Assembly: GCA_963772845.1 (NCBI GenBank)
Contig: CAVYYW010000014.1
Coordinates: forward strand, 1,178,001-1,242,000
Origin: CAVYYW01 sp963772845
Lineage (GTDB): Bacteria > Bacillota > Bacilli > Bacillales > Sporolactobacillaceae
Direction: 5' to 3'
DNA: 64,000 nucleotides
A program made the position numbers and the translations under genes. This document shows positions 1 through 8,713 of the stretch, piece after piece. Below the pieces are notes generated by a model. That model had not been told where the DNA came from and ran no database searches. It was given only the letters and a program-made list of their open reading frames with translations. Position 1 is the first letter of the stretch. Every line of letters starts with the position of its first letter.

Positions 1-689
1 CCGTCACTAATTATTATGACGAAAACCAAGCTTTAATCACGATCCCGATTGATCCGTTAAAGAGTCCTTCTGAAAACGCACAGAGCTACTTTAAAAAGTA
101 CAATAAAGCCAAAACCGCTGTCATTGTTGTGGAAGAACAGCTTAGAAAAACAAATGAGGAAATCGACTATTTAGAACGGATTTTGCAGCAAATTGAGTCT
201 GCATCTCTTAGAGATATAGAAGAAATTCGCGAAGAACTCCAGGAGCAGGGTTATGTAAGAAAGAAGAAAGCTAAAAAAGAAAAGAAAAAGAATAAAAAAC
301 CTGACCTTGAAACCTTTTATTCCTCTAGCGGTTCGGTCATTCTTGTAGGGAAAAACAACAAACAAAACGATTATTTAACAATGAAAGCGGCCTCTCCACA
401 GGATCTATGGTTTCATACTAAAGATATCCCCGGCTCTCACGTGGTAATCAGGTCCCAACAGGCCTCTGCAGATGAAATTGAGGAAGCCGCTTCACTTGCA
501 GCCTATTTCAGCAAATCCAGGCTTTCCAGTTCTGTTCCGGTTGATTACACCTTAGTCAAACATGTCAAAAAACCGAGCGGGGCAAAACCCGGGTTTGTCA
601 TTTATGATCATCAGAATACTGTTTTTGTGACGCCTTCCGAGGAAAGAGTGAGGCAATTAAAAACGAATACAGCTGCAGATAAGGCATAG
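1..689 (+). CDS. rqcH: RqcH (NFACT-family ribosome quality control factor), 3' part
   Basis: The frame is open from base 3, so the gene begins left of the window; only the last ~228 residues are present. RqcH binds stalled 50S subunits carrying peptidyl-tRNA and recruits tRNA-Ala to add C-terminal alanine tails. What is visible is a charged, lysine/glutamate-rich coiled-coil stretch (including a run of KK/EK pairs) followed by the NFACT-R (DUF814) domain, recognisable by PQDLWFHTKDIPGSHVV and the GAKPGFVIYDHQNT segment near the end. In B. subtilis the homologue is yloA, also placed beyond pyrE and on the opposite strand, as here. Its functional partner RqcP (ylmH) lies at 17.6-18.4 kb. The family call is firm; the N-terminal half cannot be judged. 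Confidence 0.9.
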   Translation, partial: VTNYYDENQALITIPIDPLKSPSENAQSYFKKYNKAKTAVIVVEEQLRKTNEEIDYLERILQQIESASLRDIEEIREELQEQGYVRKKKAKKEKKKNKKPDLETFYSSSGSVILVGKNNKQNDYLTMKAASPQDLWFHTKDIPGSHVVIRSQQASADEIEEAASLAAYFSKSRLSSSVPVDYTLVKHVKKPSGAKPGFVIYDHQNTVFVTPSEERVRQLKTNTAADKA

Positions 690-728
690 TTTCATTCTTC
701 CGTTCATGCCCTCTTCAGGTACGAACAA

Positions 729-777
729 TAAAAAAGCTGATCCACTCCTGTATCTTGGGAATCGATCAGCTTTTTTA
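729..777 (+). terminator. Rho-independent terminator after rqcH
   Basis: A 13-base inverted repeat pairs bases 730-742 (AAAAAAGCTGATC) with 764-776 (GATCAGCTTTTTT). The loop is about 21 bases, and T runs lie at the end in both directions. It follows the rqcH stop by about 40 bases and could also stop transcription arriving from the right. Confidence 0.8.
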
Positions 778-865
778 TACTTTACGAATGATGTTGGCTG
801 GGCTGGGTGGACAATGGCCCCTTTACTAAAAAGATTTTAAGGGAAAAGGAATCTGTGAGATAAAG

Positions 866-1250
866 TACTCCTGCGTCTGCTAGTCATGCTTCGAAGAGGG
901 ATTCCTCGTCGCAATTCGTAGTGATTCGAGAGGTGATGCTCGTACTCCTGCGTCTGCTAGTCATGCTTCGAAGAGGGATTCCTCGTCGCAATTCGTAGTC
1001 ATTCGAGAGGTGATGCTCGTACTCCTGCGTCTGCTAGTCATGCTTCGAAGAGGGATTCCTCGTCGCAATTCGTAGTCATTCGAGAGGTGATGCTCGTACT
1101 CCTGCGTCTGCTAGTCATGCTTTGAAGAGGGATTCCTCGTCGCAACTCGTGGTTATTCGAGAGGTGATGCTCGTACTCCTGCGTCTGCTAGTCATGCTTA
1201 GAAGCAGGATTCCTCGTCGCAACTCGTAGTCATTCGAGAGGTGATGCTCG
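866..1250. repeat. Five-copy 77-bp tandem repeat
   Basis: Five head-to-tail units of exactly 77 bp begin at 866, 943, 1020, 1097 and 1174, each starting TACTCCTGCGTCTGCTAGTC and ending GGTGATGCTCG. Units 1-3 are nearly identical. Units 4 and 5, nearest pyrE, carry more substitutions (for example CTTCGAAGAGG becomes CTTTGAAGAGG, then CTTAGAAGCAGG). Each unit can form a short stem around GAGG-GATT-CCTC, which is broken in unit 5. As 77 is not a multiple of three the array is not a coding repeat. The flanks at 778-865 and 1251-1386 hold no gene that I can support. Confidence 0.93.
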
Positions 1251-1386
1251 GGGCTGACATGTTCGGCTTCACTTTTCTTTTGTCTAGTTACGGTTGCCAG
1301 CCCTTCGGATCCTTCGCTTTTCCTTCAGAGGAAAAAAGCTCCTCTTTGGAAAACCTCCAGGCTCTTTCAGGGCTAATCGTCAACCT

Positions 1387-2031
1387 TCACTTTTCTTTCA
1401 TCCACGCTTCGCTTGCTGGGTCTTCAATCCATTTGTTCAGTTGGTTAATGTGTTCTTCTTTAATTTTATGTTGCTGAACTGCTTCAGTCATTAAATGAGA
1501 AAAGTCTGTCAACGTTTTTAATTCAACATTTTTATTTGTGAAATTATCAGCGGACTGTTGTAATCCATAAGTAAAAATTGCAGCTACACCTAGAATTTCT
1601 GCTCCTTGTTCCTTGAGTACTTCGACCGCATTAAGAACGCTTCCACCTGTTGAGATCAAGTCTTCTACAACCACCGTCTTTTGACCGGTAGTGAATGTTC
1701 CTTCAATCTGCCTGCGCTTACCGTGATCTTTAGCCTTCCCTCTTACATAAACCATTGGCAAATTCATTGCCTGGCTGATCCATGCTGCATGCGGAATACC
1801 GGCCGTGGCGCATCCAGCGATCACCTCAACATTAGGATAATTCTCCTTAATTAACTCAACAAATGCATTAATGACTCTTTGGCGTACTTCTGGGAAAGAA
1901 AGCACCAGTCTGTTATCACAGTATATCGGTGATTTTAAGCCTGACGCCCAAGTAAAAGGATCTTCCGGATTTAACTGCACAGCACCAATCTTTAATAAGT
2001 CAGATGCAACTGTTTCTTTTATTATAGTCAT
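1387..2031 (-). CDS. pyrE: Orotate phosphoribosyltransferase
   Basis: 214 residues, close to the usual Bacillus length. The enzyme joins orotate and PRPP to give OMP, the fifth step of UMP synthesis. The PRPP-binding signature VVEDLISTGGS is at residues 121-131, and the catalytic-loop region KDHGKRRQIEG is just before it (residues 101-111). It is the last gene of the pyr operon and starts one base after the pyrF stop. I see no clear terminator between its stop and the 77-bp array. Confidence 0.97.
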   Translation of the reverse strand: MTIIKETVASDLLKIGAVQLNPEDPFTWASGLKSPIYCDNRLVLSFPEVRQRVINAFVELIKENYPNVEVIAGCATAGIPHAAWISQAMNLPMVYVRGKAKDHGKRRQIEGTFTTGQKTVVVEDLISTGGSVLNAVEVLKEQGAEILGVAAIFTYGLQQSADNFTNKNVELKTLTDFSHLMTEAVQQHKIKEEHINQLNKWIEDPASEAWMKEK

Positions 2032-2032
2032 T

Positions 2033-2743
2033 TTATATCCCCCATTCTTTACTTACTCTCTCATAAGCTTTTCTAATATCTTGATTCGCTGTAATGCTGC
2101 GTCCGACCACTATAAAATCAGAGCCTAATTCTCTGGCTTTTTTTGGTGAGGCAATGCGTTTCTGGTCATCTGCTGAATCATCTTCTAGGCGGATGCCTGG
2201 TGTGACGGTGATAAATTTTGGACTGGTTGCTTCTTTAATCATTGCCGCTTCCCATGGTGAGCAGACCACACCATCAAGACCTTTTTTGTGGGCATTTTCT
2301 GCATATGAGGTAATTACCTGATCGATTGTGCCTTTTATCTTCAGTTCATCGTTCAGCATTTTTTGATCTGTGCTCGTTAATTGGGTAACACCGAGACAGA
2401 TCGGACGGCTGTTGCCGAACAAGGCACCTTCTTCAAGCCCCTCTATGGCGCGTGACATCATTAGCCCGCCGCCAGCTGCATGTACATTAACCATATCTAC
2501 ATTAAGTTTTGCAAGACCCTTCATCGCTTTATAGACAGTGGTGGGGATATCGTGAAGCTTTAAATCAAGAAAAATTTTCAAACCCTTTGCTTTTAATTCC
2601 TTAATTAAATCCGGACCTTCCTGGTAAAAAAGTTCCATACCTACTTTTACATAAAGGTCTTTAATATCGTGTAAAGGGTTAAGGATTCCGTTCAATTCGT
2701 CCTTTCCAGATACATCAAGAGCGATAATAATCCCATTAGTCAT
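2033..2743 (-). CDS. pyrF: Orotidine 5'-phosphate decarboxylase
   Basis: 236 residues, full length. It decarboxylates OMP to UMP, the last step of the pathway. The catalytic D-x-K-x-x-D motif is D60, K62 and D65 in FLDLKLHDIP, and the phosphate-binding end of the barrel is visible in VTPGIR and IVVGRSIT. The start overlaps the pyrD stop by four bases (ATGA), which indicates translational coupling inside the operon. Confidence 0.97.
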   Translation of the reverse strand: MTNGIIIALDVSGKDELNGILNPLHDIKDLYVKVGMELFYQEGPDLIKELKAKGLKIFLDLKLHDIPTTVYKAMKGLAKLNVDMVNVHAAGGGLMMSRAIEGLEEGALFGNSRPICLGVTQLTSTDQKMLNDELKIKGTIDQVITSYAENAHKKGLDGVVCSPWEAAMIKEATSPKFITVTPGIRLEDDSADDQKRIASPKKARELGSDFIVVGRSITANQDIRKAYERVSKEWGI

Positions 2744-3648
2744 CCAGGCAGCCCCTTTCCAATCAATTCACTAATATGAGACACCCCTATTTGGTCAAGC
2801 AGAGGTGGCAATGCATCGATGATCTTGGGGCAGCATAGCGGATCAATAAAATTTTGTGTTCCGACTGCAACAGCACTAGCACCTGCCATAATAAATTCGA
2901 TCACATCTTCTGCTGTCTGAATTCCACCCATACCGATGATTGGAATGTCTACCTGTTGGCTGACTTCATAAACCATACGGATCGCCACCGGTTTAATTGC
3001 AGGACCACTCAAGCCGCCGCTTCCTGTGGCGAGAACAGGACGCATTTTTTTCCAATCCATTCGCATCCCAAGAAGTGTATTGATCATGGTGATTCCATCC
3101 GCTCCGCCTTCTTCAACGGATCTCGCAATGGCAGTAATATCTGTCACATTGGGTGAGAGTTTGACATACACAGGTACCTGTGAAACCTTCTTAACGGCTC
3201 TCGTCAGTTCTTTTGCTGTTTCAGGCTGTGTACCAAAGGCAATTCCGCCCTCTTTAACATTTGGACAGGAAATATTAAGCTCAATCGCATGCACTCCTGG
3301 AGCTGCCGAAATACGCTCGGCGGTTTCAACGTAATCTTCAAAAGCCTTCCCTGCTACGTTCGCCATTACTGGAACATCAAATGATTCTAAAAAGGCGGCT
3401 TCTTCACTGATAATTTTCTCTACCCCGGGATTTTGTAATCCGATTGCGTTCAACATTCCTGAAGCTGTTTCCGCTACCCTTGGCGTCGGATTTCCGAACC
3501 GCGGTTCAAGTGTGGCAGCTTTCATTACGATTGCACCCAGCTTGTTCAAATCATAGAGCTGGCTGTATTCTCTTCCGAAACCGAAACATCCGGATGCGGG
3601 CATAACCGGGTTGCTCATCGTCAGTCCTGGCAATTGAATATCAAGCAT
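2740..3648 (-). CDS. pyrD: Dihydroorotate dehydrogenase, catalytic subunit (type 1B)
   Basis: 302 residues. It oxidises dihydroorotate to orotate on FMN, passing electrons to the PyrK subunit and on to NAD+. The catalytic base Cys128 sits in ELNISCPN, which marks class 1 enzymes (class 2 uses serine). FMN phosphate binding is seen in GMGGIQTAEDV and the following GASAVAVGT. It overlaps pyrK by eight bases; the pairing with pyrK identifies type 1B. Confidence 0.97.
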   Translation of the reverse strand: MLDIQLPGLTMSNPVMPASGCFGFGREYSQLYDLNKLGAIVMKAATLEPRFGNPTPRVAETASGMLNAIGLQNPGVEKIISEEAAFLESFDVPVMANVAGKAFEDYVETAERISAAPGVHAIELNISCPNVKEGGIAFGTQPETAKELTRAVKKVSQVPVYVKLSPNVTDITAIARSVEEGGADGITMINTLLGMRMDWKKMRPVLATGSGGLSGPAIKPVAIRMVYEVSQQVDIPIIGMGGIQTAEDVIEFIMAGASAVAVGTQNFIDPLCCPKIIDALPPLLDQIGVSHISELIGKGLPG

Positions 3649-4420
3649 TAAAGAACCACCTCGTTTCCTTTAAACACCGGACCGTCTGAACAGATCTTCC
3701 GGTAACCTTTCCGTCCTCGGGATCAACGGTCTCACAAACACAGGCAAAACACGCACCGATACCGCATCCCATCCGTTGTTCAAGTGAAAGATAGAGATCA
3801 TCGGAGCCATAAAGGCTGTTCAATGCCCGAAGCATAGGTGTTGGTCCGCATGCATAAATGACTGTTCCTGCACCGCTGTCTTCTCCTAACAGATCTGTCA
3901 CTAGTCCGTGATGGCCATAGCTCCCATCGTCCGTAGTCACTGTGGTTTCACCGAGAGCGGAGAATTTCTGATCGTAAAATACAGCATCTTTATCAGCAAA
4001 ACCAAGAATATGACGGACTTTTACACCTTTAGACACTAACGCCTGCGACAAACCGTATAGCGGGGGGACACCGATCCCTCCGCCAACAATTATCGCTTGA
4101 CCTTTATTTTCAGCTTTTTCAAGACTAAATCCATTGCCGAGCGGCCCCAGAACGTCAAGCTGCTCTCCTTCTTTCGTTTCAGCAAGCCTCTCCGTTCCTT
4201 TGCCATCCACCCTGAAGATCATTGTGCAGGTGGCTTCAGCCGTGTTAAATGAACTGATACTAATTGGTCTTCTAAGCAACTCACTGCCAAGCCCAGTCTG
4301 AACATGGAGAAATTGCCCTGGTGCCGTTATTTCTTCAGCTATTGAGCCCTTCAGCAGCATCTCATAAACATTTGTGGCAATAACACGTTTTCGGAGAAGC
4401 TTCATGAAAGCAAGCTTCAT
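3641..4420 (-). CDS. pyrK: Dihydroorotate dehydrogenase electron-transfer subunit
   Basis: 259 residues. This subunit carries FAD and a [2Fe-2S] cluster and hands electrons from PyrD to NAD+. The FAD-binding R-P-I-S-I-S motif follows residue 50, the NAD-binding GGGIGVPPL is near residue 110, and four cluster cysteines lie in CGIGACFACVC and the VRC near the C-terminus. It overlaps both neighbours by a few bases (pyrAB before, pyrD after). Confidence 0.96.
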   Translation of the reverse strand: MKLAFMKLLRKRVIATNVYEMLLKGSIAEEITAPGQFLHVQTGLGSELLRRPISISSFNTAEATCTMIFRVDGKGTERLAETKEGEQLDVLGPLGNGFSLEKAENKGQAIIVGGGIGVPPLYGLSQALVSKGVKVRHILGFADKDAVFYDQKFSALGETTVTTDDGSYGHHGLVTDLLGEDSGAGTVIYACGPTPMLRALNSLYGSDDLYLSLEQRMGCGIGACFACVCETVDPEDGKVTGRSVQTVRCLKETRWFFNA

Positions 4421-7400
4421 TGCTCCACCGCCGTTCTTTGGGTACTCATGGCAGGCATACTCATCGTGCTGAACGATAGAGATTCAAGAACGTTTAATAT
4501 TGCTGAAGCAGTATCAAGCGATGTTAAGCAGACAACACCGTTTTCAACCGACTCTCTGCGAATTCTAAACCCATCTCTCGCTGGCCTTTTTCCTTTCGTT
4601 AATGTATTAATAACGAACTGAGCTTCCCCGTTCCTAATGACATCGAGAAGATTTGGATGCTCTTTGCCGACTTTGTTAATTACCGTTGCTTTCATCCCAT
4701 GGTCTTCAATATAAGCTGCCGTTCCCTCCGTTGCCAAAATGCGATAGCCGATATCAGAAAATCGTTTAATTAGGGGTAAGGTTTCTTCTTTATTTTTGTC
4801 CGCCACTGTGAAGAGCACAGAGCCGTGTGTTGGAACAGCCATTCCTGCTGCAATCAACCCTTTATATAAGGCTTTCTCAAGCGTCACGTCTCTTCCCATT
4901 ACTTCTCCAGTCGATTTCATTTCCGGGCCGAGGGTGATATCCACACTTCTAAGCTTTGCAAAAGAGAAGACCGGCACTTTAACAGAAACTTCCTGTGGTT
5001 CAGGATGCAACCCTGTTTCTAGACCATGTTCTTTAAGCGTCTCTCCGAGAATCATGCGCGTTGCGAGATTAGCCATTGGCACACCTGTTATTTTACTCAG
5101 GAATGGGACCGTTCTACTTGATCTTGGGTTAACTTCAATAACGTATACTTTTTCTTTGTGCAAAACATATTGAATATTAAGCAAGCCGACTATTTTTAAC
5201 CCTTTTGCAAGTTTAATGGTCATGTCAATAATCTGTTGTTTCATTTCATCACTTAATCGCTGCGGAGGGTAAACAGCAATGGAATCGCCAGAGTGCACAC
5301 CTGCTCGCTCGATATGTTCCATGATCCCAGGTATAAAAACATCCTTGCCATCTGAAATGGCATCAACCTCAAGCTCCGTACCTGTTAAATACCGATCCAC
5401 TAGAACAGGGTGTTCAGGGTTTACTTTCACCGCATTCGTCATGTATTGATGCAGATCCGTTTTTTGATAGACAATTTCCATCGCTCTTCCGCCCAGAACG
5501 TAGGAAGGGCGAACAAGAACCGGATAACCGAGATCATCAGCAATTTTAAGCGCCTCTTCCACTGAAAAAGCGGTTTTACCCGGTGGCTGAGCAATATCCA
5601 GCTGCTTCATAAGCTGTTCAAAGCGGTCCCTGTCTTCCGCTTGATCCATTGCATCAAGTGACGTTCCAAGAATCTTCACCCCATTTTTCTCTAGTGAGGA
5701 TGCAAGATTGATAGCTGTTTGACCGCCAAATTGCACAATGACGCCTTCCGGTTTTTCTAGGTCAACAACATGCATGACGTCTTCAATGGTGAGCGGCTCA
5801 ACATACAATTTATCCGAAATACTGAAATCAGTTGAGACCGTTTCCGGATTGTTGTTAATAATGATCGCTTCGTAACCTTTTTCTTTGATAGCCCATACTG
5901 TGTGGACGGTTGCATAGTCAAATTCGATGCCCTGTCCGATCCGGATTGGTCCGGAACCGAGTACAAGTACGCTTTTCTTCGGTGTGACCACAGATTCATT
6001 TTCATCTTCATATGTGCTGTAATAATAAGGGGTTAATGATTCAAATTCTCCCGCACAGGTATCGACCATTTTATAAACAGGCATCATCTGATTTTGTTTT
6101 CGGATCTCATAAATCTCCTGAGCTGACTTGTCCCATTGTCTGGCAACTGCATCGTCTGAAAAACCCATTATTTTTGCTGTCTTCAGAGTCGACAACTGAT
6201 CAGGATGATTTTTTAGTTCTGTTTCCATGTCTATAATTTTCTTAATTGCTTTTAGAAAATATCGGTTAATCTTTGTTAATCTGTGAAGCTCTTCAATGTC
6301 TGACCCTCTTCTGAAAAGCTCCGCCAGGAAGAACAGCCTTCGATCATCTGCATTGACGATTGACTCATAAAGTTCTTTGTCATCCCAATCTTTTGTCTCT
6401 TTCAGTTGCAAATGGGTCTCACCAATTTCAAGGGATCGCACAGCTTTCAGTAAAGATTCTTCCAGCGTTCTTCCAAGCGCTAATACCTCACCAGTCGCTT
6501 TCATTTGCGTTCCGAGCTTCCGGTTGGCTGCATCAAATTTATCAAACGGCCAGCGCGGAATTTTAGTCACCACATAGTCTAGCGCTGGCTCATAAGAAGC
6601 AAACGTTGTGCCGGTAACAGCATTTTTTATTTCATCCAAATGGTAACCCGCTGCAATTTTTGCAGCGACCTGTGCAATCGGATAACCTGTTGCTTTAGAA
6701 GCCAGTGCTGAAGAACGGCTGACCCTTGGATTGACCTCGATAATGTAGTACTGGTCACTATTAGGATCAAGGGAAAGCTGAACGTTGCAGCCGCCTTCGA
6801 TTTGCAAGGCCCGAACAATATTTAAAGACACGCTTCTAAGTCTTTGAATGTCACGGTCGCTTAATGTCTGGCATGGTGCTGTGACGATCGAGTCACCTGT
6901 GTGAATGCCGACAGGATCAATATTTTCCATATGACAAACCGCAATGGCACCATCATTCGCATCCCGCATAACTTCAAATTCAATTTCTTTAAATCCTGCA
7001 ATGCTTTTTTCTATCAGAATTTGATTAACCGGACTCTGCTTCAGCCCATTGGCAGCAATGTCTTCAAGCTCTGGTTGATTTTTTGCTATACCACCGCCTG
7101 TCCCGCCAAGTGTGTAAGCAGGTCGTATAATAACGGGGTATCCAATTTTTTCTGCAAATGCAAGAGACGCTTCAACCGTTGTGACAATTTCACTTTCCGG
7201 AACCGGCTCGCCCATTTTATACATAAGCTCTCTGAATTGATCACGATCTTCCGCTTGCTCAATGGAAGATAATTTTGTGCCCAGCAATTCAATATTATAC
7301 GTGTCAAGAATGCCAGACTTATGAAGCTCGGTCGCCATATTTAAACCGGTCTGACCACCTAGTGTAGCGAGAATGCCATCTGGCCGTTCTTTACGGATAA

Positions 7401-7629
7401 TTTTACTAACAAAGTCAAGCGTCAGTGGTTCAATATAAACTCTGTCAGCCATGTTTGAATCAGTCATGATGGTAGCAGGATTTGAATTAATTAATATTAC
7501 TTCAAATCCTTCAGCTTTAAGTGTTTGGCAGGCTTGCGTTCCTGAGTAATCAAACTCTGCTGCTTGACCAATGACAATCGGTCCAGATCCGATAACTAAT
7601 ATTTTATGAATATCTTGGCGTTTAGGCAT
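4417..7629 (-). CDS. pyrAB: Carbamoyl-phosphate synthase large subunit, pyrimidine-specific
   Basis: 1070 residues, matching the family length. It makes carbamoyl phosphate from bicarbonate, ATP and ammonia delivered by PyrAA. The two homologous ATP-grasp halves are plain: KILVIGSGPIVIGQAAEFDY at the N-terminus and the parallel VLVLGSGPIRIGQGIEFDY near residue 550, each followed by the E-V-N-P-R-x-S-R motif. The last ~130 residues form the MGS-like allosteric domain (LATEGTAAYIEDHG). The gene overlaps pyrAA by eight bases and pyrK by four. Confidence 0.97.
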   Translation of the reverse strand: MPKRQDIHKILVIGSGPIVIGQAAEFDYSGTQACQTLKAEGFEVILINSNPATIMTDSNMADRVYIEPLTLDFVSKIIRKERPDGILATLGGQTGLNMATELHKSGILDTYNIELLGTKLSSIEQAEDRDQFRELMYKMGEPVPESEIVTTVEASLAFAEKIGYPVIIRPAYTLGGTGGGIAKNQPELEDIAANGLKQSPVNQILIEKSIAGFKEIEFEVMRDANDGAIAVCHMENIDPVGIHTGDSIVTAPCQTLSDRDIQRLRSVSLNIVRALQIEGGCNVQLSLDPNSDQYYIIEVNPRVSRSSALASKATGYPIAQVAAKIAAGYHLDEIKNAVTGTTFASYEPALDYVVTKIPRWPFDKFDAANRKLGTQMKATGEVLALGRTLEESLLKAVRSLEIGETHLQLKETKDWDDKELYESIVNADDRRLFFLAELFRRGSDIEELHRLTKINRYFLKAIKKIIDMETELKNHPDQLSTLKTAKIMGFSDDAVARQWDKSAQEIYEIRKQNQMMPVYKMVDTCAGEFESLTPYYYSTYEDENESVVTPKKSVLVLGSGPIRIGQGIEFDYATVHTVWAIKEKGYEAIIINNNPETVSTDFSISDKLYVEPLTIEDVMHVVDLEKPEGVIVQFGGQTAINLASSLEKNGVKILGTSLDAMDQAEDRDRFEQLMKQLDIAQPPGKTAFSVEEALKIADDLGYPVLVRPSYVLGGRAMEIVYQKTDLHQYMTNAVKVNPEHPVLVDRYLTGTELEVDAISDGKDVFIPGIMEHIERAGVHSGDSIAVYPPQRLSDEMKQQIIDMTIKLAKGLKIVGLLNIQYVLHKEKVYVIEVNPRSSRTVPFLSKITGVPMANLATRMILGETLKEHGLETGLHPEPQEVSVKVPVFSFAKLRSVDITLGPEMKSTGEVMGRDVTLEKALYKGLIAAGMAVPTHGSVLFTVADKNKEETLPLIKRFSDIGYRILATEGTAAYIEDHGMKATVINKVGKEHPNLLDVIRNGEAQFVINTLTKGKRPARDGFRIRRESVENGVVCLTSLDTASAILNVLESLSFSTMSMPAMSTQRTAVEQ

Positions 7630-8713
7630 GCTGCATCCCTGCTTTCTTAAATAATGTCATCATTTCCTCAAAGTTTTCAAATAATTCTCCACTGTCATTC
7701 GGTCCTGGCGAGGCCTCAGGATGAAACTGTACACTGAAGGCCGGATAAAGATTATGTTTAAGTCCCTCAATCGTGCCGTCATTAATTGCTCTATGCGTAA
7801 TAGCCAGATCGGTTTTTTCTAAAGAATCCTGATCAACGGTGTAGCCATGATTTTGTGAGGTCATCATAAAGCGGCCTGTTGCCAGATCTTTTACCGGATG
7901 ATTCGCTCCCCGGTGCCCAAATCTCATCTTTACCGTCGCTGCTCCTGATGCGAGAGCAAGCAACTGGTGCCCCAGACAAATACCGAATACAGGAACCTTT
8001 CCGAGCAGTCCTTCAACCATCACTGAGGCATAAGGCACATCTTTTGGATCCCCAGGTCCATTGCTTAGGAGAACGCCGTCCGGTTGAAGTCTTAAGATTT
8101 CTTGCGCGGTTGTATTATGCGGAACAACGATCATGTCAAAGCCCATTTTGATGCAATCTCTTAGGATGCCTTTCTTAGAACCGAAATCAACCAGCACCAC
8201 ACGATGGCCGTTCCCCGGACTTGCATAAGTAACCTTCGTTGACACTTTCTCCACTTGATTAATTGGCAAGGTACCTTGTTGCAGATCTTTAATAACCGCT
8301 TTTGTATCAACATTTATGTCCGTAATTTTACCTTTGAGAACGCCCGTTTCTCGAATCACCTTTGTCAGTTTCCTCGTATCAATGCCTTCAATACCGGGAA
8401 TATCTTTCTCTTCTAAAAGCTCATGAAGGGATTGTTCAGAGCGAAAATGCGACCCTTCCTTCGTACAGGATTTTACAATGACCCCTGAAATGGCGGGGTT
8501 TATGGATTCAAAGTCGTCCCGGTGAATCCCGTAATTTCCAATAAGGGGATAGGTAAAGGTGATGATTTGTCCGCAGTAGGAAGGATCTGAAAGTGTTTCC
8601 TGATAGCCTGTCATTCCCGTGTTGAAAACCACTTCGCCTTTATTTTCTTTTGTGCTGCCAATTGCTTCTCCCTCAAAAATCATGCCATTTTCCAATACTA
8701 GCTGTCTTTTCAT
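7622..8713 (-). CDS. pyrAA: Carbamoyl-phosphate synthase small (glutaminase) subunit
   Basis: 363 residues. It hydrolyses glutamine and channels ammonia to PyrAB. The class I amidotransferase triad is visible: nucleophile Cys246 in PVFGICLGHQ, and His331 and Glu333 in QFHPEASPGP. The N-terminal CPSase small domain carries FNTGMTGYQE at residues 30-39. Its ATG overlaps the pyrC stop as ATGA. Confidence 0.97.
   Translation of the reverse strand: MKRQLVLENGMIFEGEAIGSTKENKGEVVFNTGMTGYQETLSDPSYCGQIITFTYPLIGNYGIHRDDFESINPAISGVIVKSCTKEGSHFRSEQSLHELLEEKDIPGIEGIDTRKLTKVIRETGVLKGKITDINVDTKAVIKDLQQGTLPINQVEKVSTKVTYASPGNGHRVVLVDFGSKKGILRDCIKMGFDMIVVPHNTTAQEILRLQPDGVLLSNGPGDPKDVPYASVMVEGLLGKVPVFGICLGHQLLALASGAATVKMRFGHRGANHPVKDLATGRFMMTSQNHGYTVDQDSLEKTDLAITHRAINDGTIEGLKHNLYPAFSVQFHPEASPGPNDSGELFENFEEMMTLFKKAGMQHA

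Noticed and set aside
866..1250. Possible CRISPR array
   Set aside because: The whole 77-bp unit repeats; there are no unique spacers between short constant repeats and no cas genes nearby.
1241..1494. Short plus-strand frames after the 77-bp array
   Set aside because: They overlap the end of pyrE on the other strand, lack ribosome sites and look like no known protein.
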